Assembly (NCBI GenBank): GCA_050248915.1
Contig: JBFWRL010000152.1
Span: forward strand, 1-13,865
Direction of reading: 5' to 3'
DNA length: 13,865 bases
Source: GCA-2770975 sp050248915
GTDB taxonomy: Bacteria; Cyanobacteriota; Sericytochromatia; UBA7694
Shown here: positions 7,318 to 13,865 of the stretch, piece by piece
Layout: each line of letters starts with the position of its first letter
Position numbering within the stretch: position 1 is the first letter of the stretch
The notes under the pieces: model-generated
Told to the model about the DNA's origin: nothing
Seen by the model: the letters and a program-made list of their open reading frames with translations, nothing else
The model's database searches: none
Program-made: the position numbers and the translations under genes

Positions 7318-7348
7318 TTGTCTTTTCAAGCGGAAAGCAACGTATAAT
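7318..7348 (+). promoter_or_regulatory. Promoter for the helicase-btuF pair
   Basis: A perfect TATAAT (7343-7348) is preceded by TTGTCT (7318-7323, 4/6 of TTGACA) with a long 19-bp spacer. Transcription near 7355 would give a leader of about 93 nt. A small inverted repeat, GCTTG/CAAGC (7316-7320 and 7327-7331), overlaps the -35 and could be an operator or chance. The rest of the 298-bp divergent region (7150-7447) is AT-rich with no clear gene or terminator. Confidence 0.5.
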
Positions 7349-7447
7349 GAACGTTTGAGTTTTTGTACTTAACCTGTGCAAAAATTCCTATCTTTAAAAT
7401 TCGAAATGATAACCTTACAGAATGCCTGACAAAGCTGTTTTTATGCT

Positions 7448-10400
7448 ATGAGTACCGCCACCCTTAACGCCGCAGGAATTGTTCAAAATTTTGGCAGTAT
7501 TTATGCCCAGAGAGGCTCGGTATACCAACAGGAAAAACGGGTCGAGATCACCTCTCTGCTCGAAAAACCGGGAGGGCAGGTCGTCATTTCTGCCCGTGTG
7601 CGCGGCAGCAAAGCCTACCGTGTTTCACTGACTGTGGTTGCCCAAGGGGAAGAACTCTGGCTCGAAGGGGCCTGTTCCTGCCCTGTTAGCAACGACTGCA
7701 AACACTGTGCAGCCGTTGCCTATGAATATCTGCGCAATGGACTTGAACCAGCTGTCCCCACCCTCAAGAGTGTCGGCAAAACAGCTGTTGAGCGCTGGCT
7801 GGAAAATCTCTTACAGGCTCCAGCCCAAGTGCAAACAAGTCCCCATTTACACAGCCAGATTCGCATTGGCTACCTGCTTTCGCTGGACACCGATAAATTG
7901 CCACAGGTCAAGGTTGTGCGCACACAATTGCTCAAAAATGGCACTTGGGGCAAAGCCCGCTCTCAAGATCTGCTGAGTTTGACCAGCAGCAGCCCTCCCG
8001 AGGGGGTCAGTGAAGCCGATCAAGAAATAGCGCGACTGCTGCGGGCCGAAAGCTTCGGGCGTTTTGGTTCGTATCAGGGTTCAGCCAGTCAGCCACCGAT
8101 TCCATTAAACAGTGGTCTGGGTCTCTTGGCCCTCGAAAAAATCTTAAGTACCCAGCGCTGTCACTGGGAGGACACCGAAGGCCCAATGATCGCAGCGGGT
8201 TCTCCGCGCCATTTGCAGGTAACTTGGCAAAGTACCGCCCGGGGAGAGCGTTTGCATCTGCTTACAGATCCCCCTTGCAGTGAGATTTTACTCTCTCCGG
8301 AACTGCTCTATTGGGACGCCACACTGAGTCAGATTGGCCCGCTGGAAAGTGACTTGGAGCGCTCATTGATCCCTCTTTTGCTGAAAGCCCCTGAAATTCC
8401 CCGCAGCACATTGGAATCGCTGGTGCCCCGCTTGCATGAGCGCCTACCCCAATTACACCTGCCCTTGCCCACAGGTCTGGAAATGGAGCAACGCGAAGTT
8501 CAAGGGGTTATGCCTGTGGTGCATTTAACCCTGACCGTGGCAGGAAAATCCGATTCGCCGTCAGAAGCCCTGCATCTGGCCCGACTGGAGTTTGACTACG
8601 CAGGTGCCCGGATCAGCACGCCGGTGATGCGCGAGGTGCAAACCCTCTTCCAGGGACGCACCCGTTTGCGGATCTACCGCGCTCTGGCACAGGAGCAAGA
8701 GGCCCTTAAAATGCTGACCCAATGGGGTTTGAGTGCTTTGCCTTGGAAAGATCCACGCACCTCGGAACCGCCTCTGCGTTTTGGTTTTCCCTTGGGTAGC
8801 CTGATGGAAAAAGTCACAGCTTGGGACCGCTTTTTACAAACAGCGGTGCCAGACCTGAAAGAAAAAGGCTGGCAAATTCACACAGACAGCGGATTTTTGC
8901 GGATTGAAGAGGGCCAAGACTGGTTTGGTCAAGTCGATTCAGCCAACGAAAATGGCTGGTTTGAATTGAGTCTGGGAATTGAGATTCAGGGTGAGCAGAT
9001 CAATCTCTTGCCCATCTTGGTTGGCCTCTTGCGCCAAGCTGAAAGCCCTCAGCAATTGCGTGCCATGGTCGGCGACCAAAGCACCGTGCTGCTGCCCCTG
9101 GGCGAATCGCGCTGGTTGCGGGTCCCCAGTCTTCGACTGTTGGCCATTCTCGATACCCTGATTGAACTTTACGACAAAGAACCCCTGAACGAAGAGGGAA
9201 AACTGGAACTGTCTGAAAGTGAAAGTCTGCAATTACATTTATTGCTCAATGATCCTGAGCTCAATTGGCAGGGCGCTGGACGTTTGCAAGAATTGAGCCA
9301 AAACCTGAAAAAATTTAAAGGCATCACCACCAGCGAGGTGCCTACCGGGCTCAAAACAGAATTGAGGCCCTATCAACAAGAGGGTTTGAACTGGTTGCAA
9401 TTTCTCAGACAATATGGCTTGGGCGGTGTGCTCGCCGACGATATGGGTCTGGGCAAAACCATTCAGGCCCTGGCGCATATTTTGATTGAAAAAGAGGCCG
9501 ATCGCCTGACGAGCCCCGTCTTGGTGGTTGTGCCCGCCAGCTTGTTGTTTAATTGGCAGCGGGAAGCGACACGTTTCGCACCTGCACTCAATAGTTTGGT
9601 CTTACATGGCACCCAGCGCAACCCAGACCCGGAAGAATTGCAAGGCTATGACCTGATCATTACCACCTATGCTTTGGTGCGCCAAGATCTGGCCCGGCAC
9701 AAACGCATTCACTACGCCCTAATTTTGCTGGATGAAGCCCAGAATATCAAAAACCCCAGCTCAAAAACGGCCCAGGCACTGTTTCAATTGCAGGCCAGTC
9801 AACGTTTGGCTCTGACAGGCACACCGATGGAAAACCACCTGGCAGAACTCTGGTCGATCTACCGCTTTGTGATGCCTGGATTTTTGGGCCCACTTGATCG
9901 CTTTACCCGGCTTTTTCGCACCCCGATTGAAAAATTGGCAGACACCCCCCGCCGTTTGCAATTGCAAGAGCGCATCAAACCGTTTTTGCTGCGCCGCACC
10001 AAACAGGCCGTGCTTGACGATCTGCCTGAAAAGACCGAAATTGTGAGATATATTGCCCTGGAAGGCAAGCAGCGCGATCTCTACGAAACACTGCGGGTCG
10101 CGATGGATGCCCGTGTGCGTGAAGAGGTGCAAAAAATGGGCGTTAAACGCAGCCAGATCATGATTCTGGATGCTCTGCTCAAATTGCGCCAACTCTGCTG
10201 CGACCCCCGCCTATTGGCAATGCAAGAAGCCCTGGCCTTGAATAAATCGGCCAAACTCGAAGCCCTGATGGAGATGGTGCCTGAGATTCTGTCCGAAGGG
10301 GGACGTATTCTGATCTTTTCGCAATTTGTGAGCATGTTGCGCCTGATTGAAAACGAATTAAAAGTCCTGAATATCGACTACGCCCTTTTGACCGGCGAAA

Positions 10401-10756
10401 CCCGCCAGCGCGAACGCGAAGTAGATCGCTTTCAAAACGGTGAAGTACCGGTCTTTTTGATCAGCCTCAAAGCCGGGGGTGTGGGTCTGAATCTGACCGC
10501 TGCAGACACCGTGATTCACTATGACCCCTGGTGGAACCCGGCTGTCGAAAACCAAGCCACCGACCGGGCCTGGCGCATCGGCCAAGACAAGCGGGTCTTT
10601 GTCTATAAACTCATCGCAGAAAAGACTGTGGAAGAGAAAATTTTGACCCTGCAGGCCAAAAAACAGGCCCTGGTAGCCGGGATTTATGCTGAAACTGCAG
10701 AAGGGGGCCATGGCGTCACGGCGGACGAATTGCTGGCCCTGTTGCAAGCGGATTAA
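7448..10756 (+). CDS. SWIM zinc-finger SNF2-family helicase/translocase
   Basis: This 1102-residue protein is a Swi2/Snf2-type double-stranded DNA translocase. A SWIM zinc finger lies near the N-terminus (C76-x-C78-x5-C84-x-H86), a typical partner domain for bacterial SNF2 proteins. Residues about 100-600 show no motif I know. The ATPase begins near R-P-Y-Q-Q-E-G and has motif I D-D-M-G-L-G-K-T (K670), motif II D-E-A-Q (762-765) and motif III L-T-G-T-P (789-793). Motif V is S-L-K-A-G-G-V-G-L-N (from 1006) and motif VI D-R-A-W-R-I-G-Q (1039-1046). All key residues are present, so it should hydrolyse ATP. The cellular role is uncertain; family members remodel protein-DNA or RNA polymerase complexes. 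The start is the ATG at 7448 with no convincing Shine-Dalgarno. The stop is 2 bp before the btuF-like ATG. Confidence 0.93.
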   Translation: MSTATLNAAGIVQNFGSIYAQRGSVYQQEKRVEITSLLEKPGGQVVISARVRGSKAYRVSLTVVAQGEELWLEGACSCPVSNDCKHCAAVAYEYLRNGLEPAVPTLKSVGKTAVERWLENLLQAPAQVQTSPHLHSQIRIGYLLSLDTDKLPQVKVVRTQLLKNGTWGKARSQDLLSLTSSSPPEGVSEADQEIARLLRAESFGRFGSYQGSASQPPIPLNSGLGLLALEKILSTQRCHWEDTEGPMIAAGSPRHLQVTWQSTARGERLHLLTDPPCSEILLSPELLYWDATLSQIGPLESDLERSLIPLLLKAPEIPRSTLESLVPRLHERLPQLHLPLPTGLEMEQREVQGVMPVVHLTLTVAGKSDSPSEALHLARLEFDYAGARISTPVMREVQTLFQGRTRLRIYRALAQEQEALKMLTQWGLSALPWKDPRTSEPPLRFGFPLGSLMEKVTAWDRFLQTAVPDLKEKGWQIHTDSGFLRIEEGQDWFGQVDSANENGWFELSLGIEIQGEQINLLPILVGLLRQAESPQQLRAMVGDQSTVLLPLGESRWLRVPSLRLLAILDTLIELYDKEPLNEEGKLELSESESLQLHLLLNDPELNWQGAGRLQELSQNLKKFKGITTSEVPTGLKTELRPYQQEGLNWLQFLRQYGLGGVLADDMGLGKTIQALAHILIEKEADRLTSPVLVVVPASLLFNWQREATRFAPALNSLVLHGTQRNPDPEELQGYDLIITTYALVRQDLARHKRIHYALILLDEAQNIKNPSSKTAQALFQLQASQRLALTGTPMENHLAELWSIYRFVMPGFLGPLDRFTRLFRTPIEKLADTPRRLQLQERIKPFLLRRTKQAVLDDLPEKTEIVRYIALEGKQRDLYETLRVAMDARVREEVQKMGVKRSQIMILDALLKLRQLCCDPRLLAMQEALALNKSAKLEALMEMVPEILSEGGRILIFSQFVSMLRLIENELKVLNIDYALLTGETRQREREVDRFQNGEVPVFLISLKAGGVGLNLTAADTVIHYDPWWNPAVENQATDRAWRIGQDKRVFVYKLIAEKTVEEKILTLQAKKQALVAGIYAETAEGGHGVTADELLALLQAD

Positions 10757-10758
10757 AC

Positions 10759-11700
10759 ATGAGAATCAGCGAACGTCTCAAGCCCCAACCCGCATCTCAT
10801 ATTATTCGCAGATTTTGCACTTTGCACCTGTTTACGGGCCTTTTACTCGCTTTATTTGGATTGTTTGGCTGGGTTCTTTTTCAGCCTGAGGCCCAAGCGG
10901 CACCGACCGACCTCTTTGGCAGAAAACTGAAATGGCCTTCGGCCCCGCGCCGGATTGTCTCACTCTCTCCAGCCACCACAGAGATGCTCTTTGCTATTGG
11001 AGCAGGCAACCAAGTCGTGGGGGTGACCGAAGACTGCAATTATCCGCCACACGTCCGCGGCAAAAAAAGTGTGGGGCGCTTTGGGGCGGTGCAATTGGAG
11101 ACCTTGATCAAACTGCAACCCGACCTGATTCTCGTGACTTCGGATATGCAAAAAGTGCTGACCCCACTCAAACGCTTACAGGTGCCGGTTCTGGGCTTTT
11201 CCAGTGCCAGTGTGAGTCAGATCAGTAGCAACCTCAAACAGATGGGCAATGCAGTGGGCCGACCAGCTCAGGGGCTCAAAGCCGCCCAATCAATGCAAAC
11301 ACGTCTGGCCCAAATCCGCAGTAAGATCCCCAAGCGCCCAGCCCCGTCGGTTTTTTATTTGCTCTGGGATCAGCCCCTGATTTCTGCCGGCCCCCAGAGC
11401 TTTATTGGCGATGTGCTGCAATTGGCAGGGGCCCGCAACGTCGTGCCTCACGTGCAGGCCCCTTTTCCGCATATCAGCTTGGAGCACTTGCTCAAAACCA
11501 ATCCTGAGGTGTTGATTCTGCCCGAGACCGTGGCCAGCCGCGTAAAATTAAACCGCAGCCCCTTTGATCGGCTGCAGGCCGTCAAACAAAAACGGATTTT
11601 ACTGATCAACGACGATCTGATCTCGCGCCCAGCGCCCCGCGTGTTGGATGCCCTGGAAAAAATTGTGAACTTTTTGTACCCAGCCAAATCCAAAGTCTAA
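10759..11700 (+). CDS. BtuF-like periplasmic cobalamin/siderophore-binding protein
   Basis: This 313-residue protein is the solute-binding component of an ABC importer of the helical-backbone metal-receptor fold (BtuF/FepB class). It has a long N-terminal region with a hydrophobic segment (about 23-42) and a signal peptidase I-like site after A-Q-A (residue 47), so it is probably free in the periplasm. The domain starts with R-R-I-V-S-L-S-P-A-T-T-E-M-L-F-A-I-G (64-81), followed by V-V-G-V-T and C-N-Y-P. This block is closest to BtuF-type proteins. Family members deliver vitamin B12 or ferric chelates to a BtuC-BtuD type transporter, but neither permease nor ATPase is encoded here. The ATG is 2 bp after the helicase stop with a weak AGCGGA site, so co-transcription is likely. 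The ligand is not established from sequence. Confidence 0.85.
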   Translation: MRISERLKPQPASHIIRRFCTLHLFTGLLLALFGLFGWVLFQPEAQAAPTDLFGRKLKWPSAPRRIVSLSPATTEMLFAIGAGNQVVGVTEDCNYPPHVRGKKSVGRFGAVQLETLIKLQPDLILVTSDMQKVLTPLKRLQVPVLGFSSASVSQISSNLKQMGNAVGRPAQGLKAAQSMQTRLAQIRSKIPKRPAPSVFYLLWDQPLISAGPQSFIGDVLQLAGARNVVPHVQAPFPHISLEHLLKTNPEVLILPETVASRVKLNRSPFDRLQAVKQKRILLINDDLISRPAPRVLDALEKIVNFLYPAKSKV

Positions 11701-11724
11701 AAGGTGAAAAGTCGAAGACCTGAT

Positions 11725-12207
11725 TCAGGCGCGCCAAAAAGCCAAACGATCGCGATTGAACCAGAGCAAAATAGCGAGACCGACCAGACCAAAAATCAGG
11801 TTCTGAATCCAGGCGGCCAAAAATGGGGCCACAACACCGGTCTGGCCCAGCGGTGCAAAGGTCGAATAGAGCAAATACCAGACAAAGACCAAACCAATGC
11901 TCAAAGCTACACTGACAGAAGCCCCCCGTTTGGCGATCAAAAGCCCCAAGGGAGCCACCAAAAGCGTAATGAAAAAAGGCGCCAAAGGCAAAGAAAACTT
12001 TAAATGCAATTGGGTCCAGAGCTCAGCGACAGGCAATCCCAGGGCCTCACGGATTTGGATCAGGTCGTAAATTTGCCAAAAATTCATTTCGGTGGGCTGA
12101 CAGCGACTCGTGGCCCCGGCAATTGAACAGGGGTCAACGGCCTGGCTTGCCAAAGCCAAACCACTCAGGCAGAGCCAGAATCCGAAAAAGAAAACAGCAT
12201 TTTTCAT
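11725..12207 (-). CDS. Half-size LptF/LptG-like permease (C-terminal membrane domain only)
   Basis: This 160-residue protein matches the C-terminal membrane half of LptF/LptG, the subunits of the lipopolysaccharide exporter LptB2FG. The matching part (about 40-150) has the family pattern H-L-K-F-S-L-P-L-A-P-F, A-P-L-G-L, then three membrane helices (about 74-93, 99-120, 126-150) with P-F-L-A-A-W-I-Q-N-L-I-F. Full-length members are about 350-400 residues, with three more helices and a periplasmic beta-jellyroll. Here these are replaced by a signal-peptide-like segment (1-23, ending A-L-A-S-Q-A) and a linker with two Cys (27, 36) that could form a disulfide. The ATG at 12207 is preferred because the extension to a TTG at 12312 resembles nothing. 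TATAAT ends 6 nt before the ATG, suggesting a leaderless mRNA. The frame is intact. It may be a real short paralogue or a relic that kept a start. It converges with the btuF-like gene, 24 bp away. Confidence 0.75.
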   Translation of the reverse strand: MKNAVFFFGFWLCLSGLALASQAVDPCSIAGATSRCQPTEMNFWQIYDLIQIREALGLPVAELWTQLHLKFSLPLAPFFITLLVAPLGLLIAKRGASVSVALSIGLVFVWYLLYSTFAPLGQTGVVAPFLAAWIQNLIFGLVGLAILLWFNRDRLAFWRA

Positions 12208-12213
12208 GTTTTG

Positions 12214-12219
12214 ATTATA
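12214..12219 (-). promoter_or_regulatory. -10 box for the LptG-like gene, probably leaderless
   Basis: A perfect TATAAT on the minus strand is followed by only CAAAAC before the ATG at 12207. Transcription would therefore start at or one base from the A of the ATG. No Shine-Dalgarno is present and no good -35 is seen about 17 bp upstream. Confidence 0.45.
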
Positions 12220-12285
12220 AAGCGTTTTGGCTAAAAAATCTGCTACCTGAAAATAACCCCTCAAAAAAGTCGCAAGAGTGCCCTG

Positions 12286-12294
12286 TGGTATACT
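12286..12294 (+). promoter_or_regulatory. Extended -10 promoter for the cse60-like/flgT-like pair
   Basis: TGGTATACT is a TG-N extension on a 5/6 -10 box (TATACT). No clear -35 is present. Transcription would start near 12301 and give a leader of about 53 nt holding three imperfect repeats before the ATG at 12354. It is divergent from the LptG-like gene. Confidence 0.5.
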
Positions 12295-12311
12295 GCAGGC
12301 AATTCTGAGCA

Positions 12312-12344
12312 AGATTAGACCAAAGATAGACCAAGGTTAGACAA
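12312..12344 (+). repeat. Three imperfect 10-12-bp direct repeats in a leader
   Basis: Consecutive units read AGATTAGACCAA (12312-12323), AGATAGACCAA (12324-12334) and GGTTAGACAA (12335-12344), sharing a core [T/A]TAGAC(C)AA. They lie between the extended -10 box and the ribosome binding site (AGG, 12346-12348) of the small Cse60-like gene. They could be binding sites or replication slippage. The ylqD leader has a comparable but unrelated array. Confidence 0.7.
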
Positions 12345-12353
12345 TAGGTAATT

Positions 12354-12536
12354 ATGATACAAGTGCGCATTTTTGAAGCCGGTGATGCCGAAGAACTTCA
12401 GGACAATTTAAATGACTGGCTGAAGGAACATGCAGAGATAGAAATCGTCAACATCTTACAGAGCGAAAGTGCCGTGTCTGATGAAGACGGCGATCTCTGC
12501 GGCAATACCACCGTTTCAATCTTTTACAAACCCTAA
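12354..12536 (+). CDS. Cse60-like small acidic protein
   Basis: This 60-residue, strongly acidic protein begins M-I-Q-V-R-I-F-E, then an amphipathic helix (E-L-Q-D-N-L-N-D-W-L-K), a strand E-I-E-I-V-N-I, and ends V-S-I-F-Y-K. This length and the strand-helix-strand pattern resemble the small Cse60 family, named from a Bacillus sporulation protein, whose biochemical function is not known. The resemblance is from memory and the protein is short, so it is moderate. AGG lies 5 nt before the ATG, within TAGGTAATT. It is followed 11 bp later by the FlgT-like gene, so the two are probably co-transcribed. A sporulation role should not be assumed, since the rest of the window points to a diderm bacterium. 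Confidence 0.8.
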   Translation: MIQVRIFEAGDAEELQDNLNDWLKEHAEIEIVNILQSESAVSDEDGDLCGNTTVSIFYKP

Positions 12537-12547
12537 GGGAGACCGCC

Positions 12548-13684
12548 ATGAAAAAACTCAGCAAAACCCTGATCTCCGCCCTCTTGGTGCTGGCCTGCAG
12601 CCTGCCCGTAACCGCTGCTGTGCAAGAAAGCCAGGTGGTGACCGTTGAAGGCGAAGCCGCGATTGACAGCTCCCAGGCCCAGGCCCGTGAAATGGCCATT
12701 GCCCAGGCCAATCGGCTGGCCGTTGAACAAGCCATGGGCGTCTACGTGGTTTCAGAAACCTTGGTTGAAAATGCGGTCGTGATCAAAGACAGCATTTTGA
12801 CCAAAGCCAGCGGGTTTGTAAGTGGCTATAAAATTATCTCCGAAAAGGCCCAGGGCCAGATTTATCGCGTCAAAATCCAGGCCACGGTGGGCGTCGAGCC
12901 CCTGGTTGAACAATTGGCAAAAATGGGTCTCCTGCGCGAATGGACCGTGGCTGTGGTGTTGGCTCCCCCAGACGGAAAAACCGCCCAAGAATCCACCGAA
13001 TCAGCCCGCACCAAATTAAACAGCTCCATTCTCGAAATGGGCTTTAAAGTGGCTGACGAAAATGCCCTGGTGCAGCTCAATCAGCCCCAGATCATGAACC
13101 AAATTCTCAAAGGCAATTATATGGCGGCCCTGCCGACACTGCGTGACAATGGCGTGGACGTGCTGGTGGCAGGCAAGACCTTTACCCGCCCAACTGAGAC
13201 CGGCGCCATGGAGACCTATGGCGGCATCAAAACGATTCTGACCGAGGGCCGGATTGATGCACGGGTGATCCGGGTGGATACAGGCGAAATTTTGGCCGCC
13301 AAATCATTCAACGGTGTTGCTGGGGGCTCTACACAAGCCATTGCTGAAGCCAAAGCGATTGAAAAAGCCGCGGGAGACGCAGGCAGCTATTTTTCCAAAC
13401 AAATTGCAAAATTGCCTGCTTCTACGACCCAGACATTGCAAATGGTGGTCAAAGGCCTGAGTTTTGCCCGTGAAAAAGCCTTTCAAGAAGCCGTACGCAA
13501 AGTCAACGGGGTGCGCAAATTGACGCGCAAGGTCTATCGCAACCAAGAGGCCCAGTATGAAATTGAATTTGCGGGCAAAGCGGATAATCTGGGCGATTCG
13601 CTCTCAGAAAACGCCGCTCTGAAAAAATTTAGCTTTGAAATTCAAAGTCTGACCTCGGGTCGAATTGATGCCAAAGCCAAATAG
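12548..13684 (+). CDS. Exported FlgT-like protein
   Basis: This 378-residue exported protein has a leader of about 23 residues. V-T-A before Ala24 suggests signal peptidase I, but V-L-A-C at 14-17 could also be read as a lipobox, so soluble versus lipoprotein is open. Residues 30-115 (V-E-G-E-A-A-I-D, A-R-E-M-A-I-A-Q-A, A-S-G-F-V-S-G-Y-K-I-I-S-E, Y-R-V-K-I-Q-A-T-V) resemble the N-terminal domain of FlgT, a Vibrio flagellar H-ring protein. Residues 130-290 look like a CsgG/TolB-type alpha/beta domain, ending with D-T-G-E-I-L-A-A-K-S-F and an Ala-rich helix. Residues 295-365 form a third small domain. A strong AGGGAGA site lies about 7 nt before the ATG. No flagellar gene is in the window, so a flagellar role is inferred from the domain only; a general envelope role is equally possible. 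Confidence 0.85.
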   Translation: MKKLSKTLISALLVLACSLPVTAAVQESQVVTVEGEAAIDSSQAQAREMAIAQANRLAVEQAMGVYVVSETLVENAVVIKDSILTKASGFVSGYKIISEKAQGQIYRVKIQATVGVEPLVEQLAKMGLLREWTVAVVLAPPDGKTAQESTESARTKLNSSILEMGFKVADENALVQLNQPQIMNQILKGNYMAALPTLRDNGVDVLVAGKTFTRPTETGAMETYGGIKTILTEGRIDARVIRVDTGEILAAKSFNGVAGGSTQAIAEAKAIEKAAGDAGSYFSKQIAKLPASTTQTLQMVVKGLSFAREKAFQEAVRKVNGVRKLTRKVYRNQEAQYEIEFAGKADNLGDSLSENAALKKFSFEIQSLTSGRIDAKAK

Positions 13685-13722
13685 CAGAAAAATTTAACAG
13701 TCTTTTAATCAAGATTTATTGG

Positions 13723-13743
13723 GGTCTTGGTGCAGCCAAGGCC
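13723..13743 (+). repeat. 8-bp inverted repeat between the FlgT-like gene and the next gene
   Basis: GGTCTTGG (13723-13730) and CCAAGGCC (13736-13743) pair over 8 bp, with one G-U, around the loop TGCAG. No U-tract follows on either strand, so it is not a standard intrinsic terminator. A weak -10-like TATAAG lies at 13754-13759. It may be an operator, an attenuating hairpin or a processing site. Confidence 0.5.
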
Positions 13744-13801
13744 TCAAAATGGCTATAAGATCTGTATCAAACCTTTCATCAACAGTTCACAGAGAGAGAC
13801 C

Positions 13802-13865
13802 ATGGATATCCAAGCGCTGAAACACGTGATCACCCAGGCCCAAACGGGGGGTCAAAAAATCAACG
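13802..13865 (+). CDS. Start of an unrecognised gene, cut by the window edge
   Basis: An ATG at 13802 follows a GAGAGAGA ribosome binding site about 4-8 nt upstream and opens a frame to the window end (21 codons). It begins M-D-I-Q-A-L-K-H-V-I and continues with a Gln/Gly-rich stretch. There is no signal peptide in what is visible. Too little remains to name it. It follows the FlgT-like gene by 117 bp. Confidence 0.6.
   Translation, partial: MDIQALKHVITQAQTGGQKIN

Noticed and set aside
7235..7345. 36-codon plus-strand frame in the divergent region
   Set aside because: There is no ribosome binding site and no recognisable sequence, and it ends inside the helicase -10 box.
9761..10192. 143-residue minus-strand open frame
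   Set aside because: It is antisense to conserved ATPase motifs of the SNF2 helicase and has no family resemblance.
11701..11729. Terminator between the converging btuF-like and LptG-like genes
   Set aside because: The only inverted repeat, CCTGA-T-TCAGG, has a one-base loop and no U-tract.
12208..12312. N-terminal extension of the LptG-like gene to a TTG at 12312
   Set aside because: The added residues do not resemble the missing LptF/LptG helices, the extension crosses the TATAAT box and the start has no ribosome binding site.
13723..13743. Hairpin as a rho-independent terminator
   Set aside because: The stem is good but no U-tract follows on either strand, so it is kept only as an inverted repeat.
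1..13865. CRISPR array, tRNA, rRNA, insertion sequence or prophage
   Set aside because: No regularly spaced repeats, cloverleaf or rRNA-like stretches, transposase or integrase motifs were seen on either strand.

Overview
The window looks like chromosomal core and accessory sequence from a diderm (two-membrane) bacterium of roughly balanced base composition. A ylqD-type gene directly upstream of rimM is an arrangement I associate with Firmicutes and Cyanobacteria-related lineages. The cobalamin-type binding protein has a signal peptidase I-like leader rather than a lipoprotein leader, and there are LptF/LptG-like and FlgT-like proteins, all of which favour a diderm. A non-photosynthetic relative of Cyanobacteria (Melainabacteria/Sericytochromatia type) would fit, but this is inference without a phylogeny. 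The first 16 bases are Illumina adapter, so the left edge is a contig end and the gene there is cut artificially.

Layout. Bases 17-7149 are read entirely on the minus strand. From right to left they hold a REC-REC-histidine kinase; a five-gene run of ylqD, rimM, a GT4 glycosyltransferase, a TlpA/ResA-like thioredoxin and a large lipoprotein, with overlapping or touching ends; a candidate terminator; and a partial unrecognised gene with its own promoter. A 298-bp divergent region (7150-7447) precedes a plus-strand pair: a 1102-residue SWIM/SNF2 helicase and, 2 bp later, a BtuF-like binding protein. These converge on a short minus-strand gene encoding only the C-terminal half of an LptF/LptG permease behind its own signal-peptide-like helix. 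A divergent region (12208-12353) then precedes a plus-strand Cse60-like small protein, an exported FlgT-like protein and the start of a further gene that leaves the window.

How it may work together. The ylqD-to-lipoprotein run joins ribosome maturation (RimM) to envelope functions (sugar transfer, periplasmic thiol reduction, surface lipoprotein) by translational coupling. It appears to start from an extended -10 promoter whose leader carries three perfect 12-bp tandem repeats. A second leader, before the Cse60-like gene, carries three imperfect 10-12-bp repeats. Two minus-strand genes (kinase, LptG-like half protein) have -10-like boxes 6-7 nt before their ATG and no clear Shine-Dalgarno, suggesting leaderless mRNAs.

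I found no tRNA, rRNA, CRISPR array, insertion sequence or phage gene. The most unusual item is the half-size LptF/LptG-like protein. Next are the lipoprotein with two copies of a roughly 100-residue domain followed by an RskA-like region, the 17-residue helical repeat in the truncated left-edge protein, and the repeat-bearing leaders.
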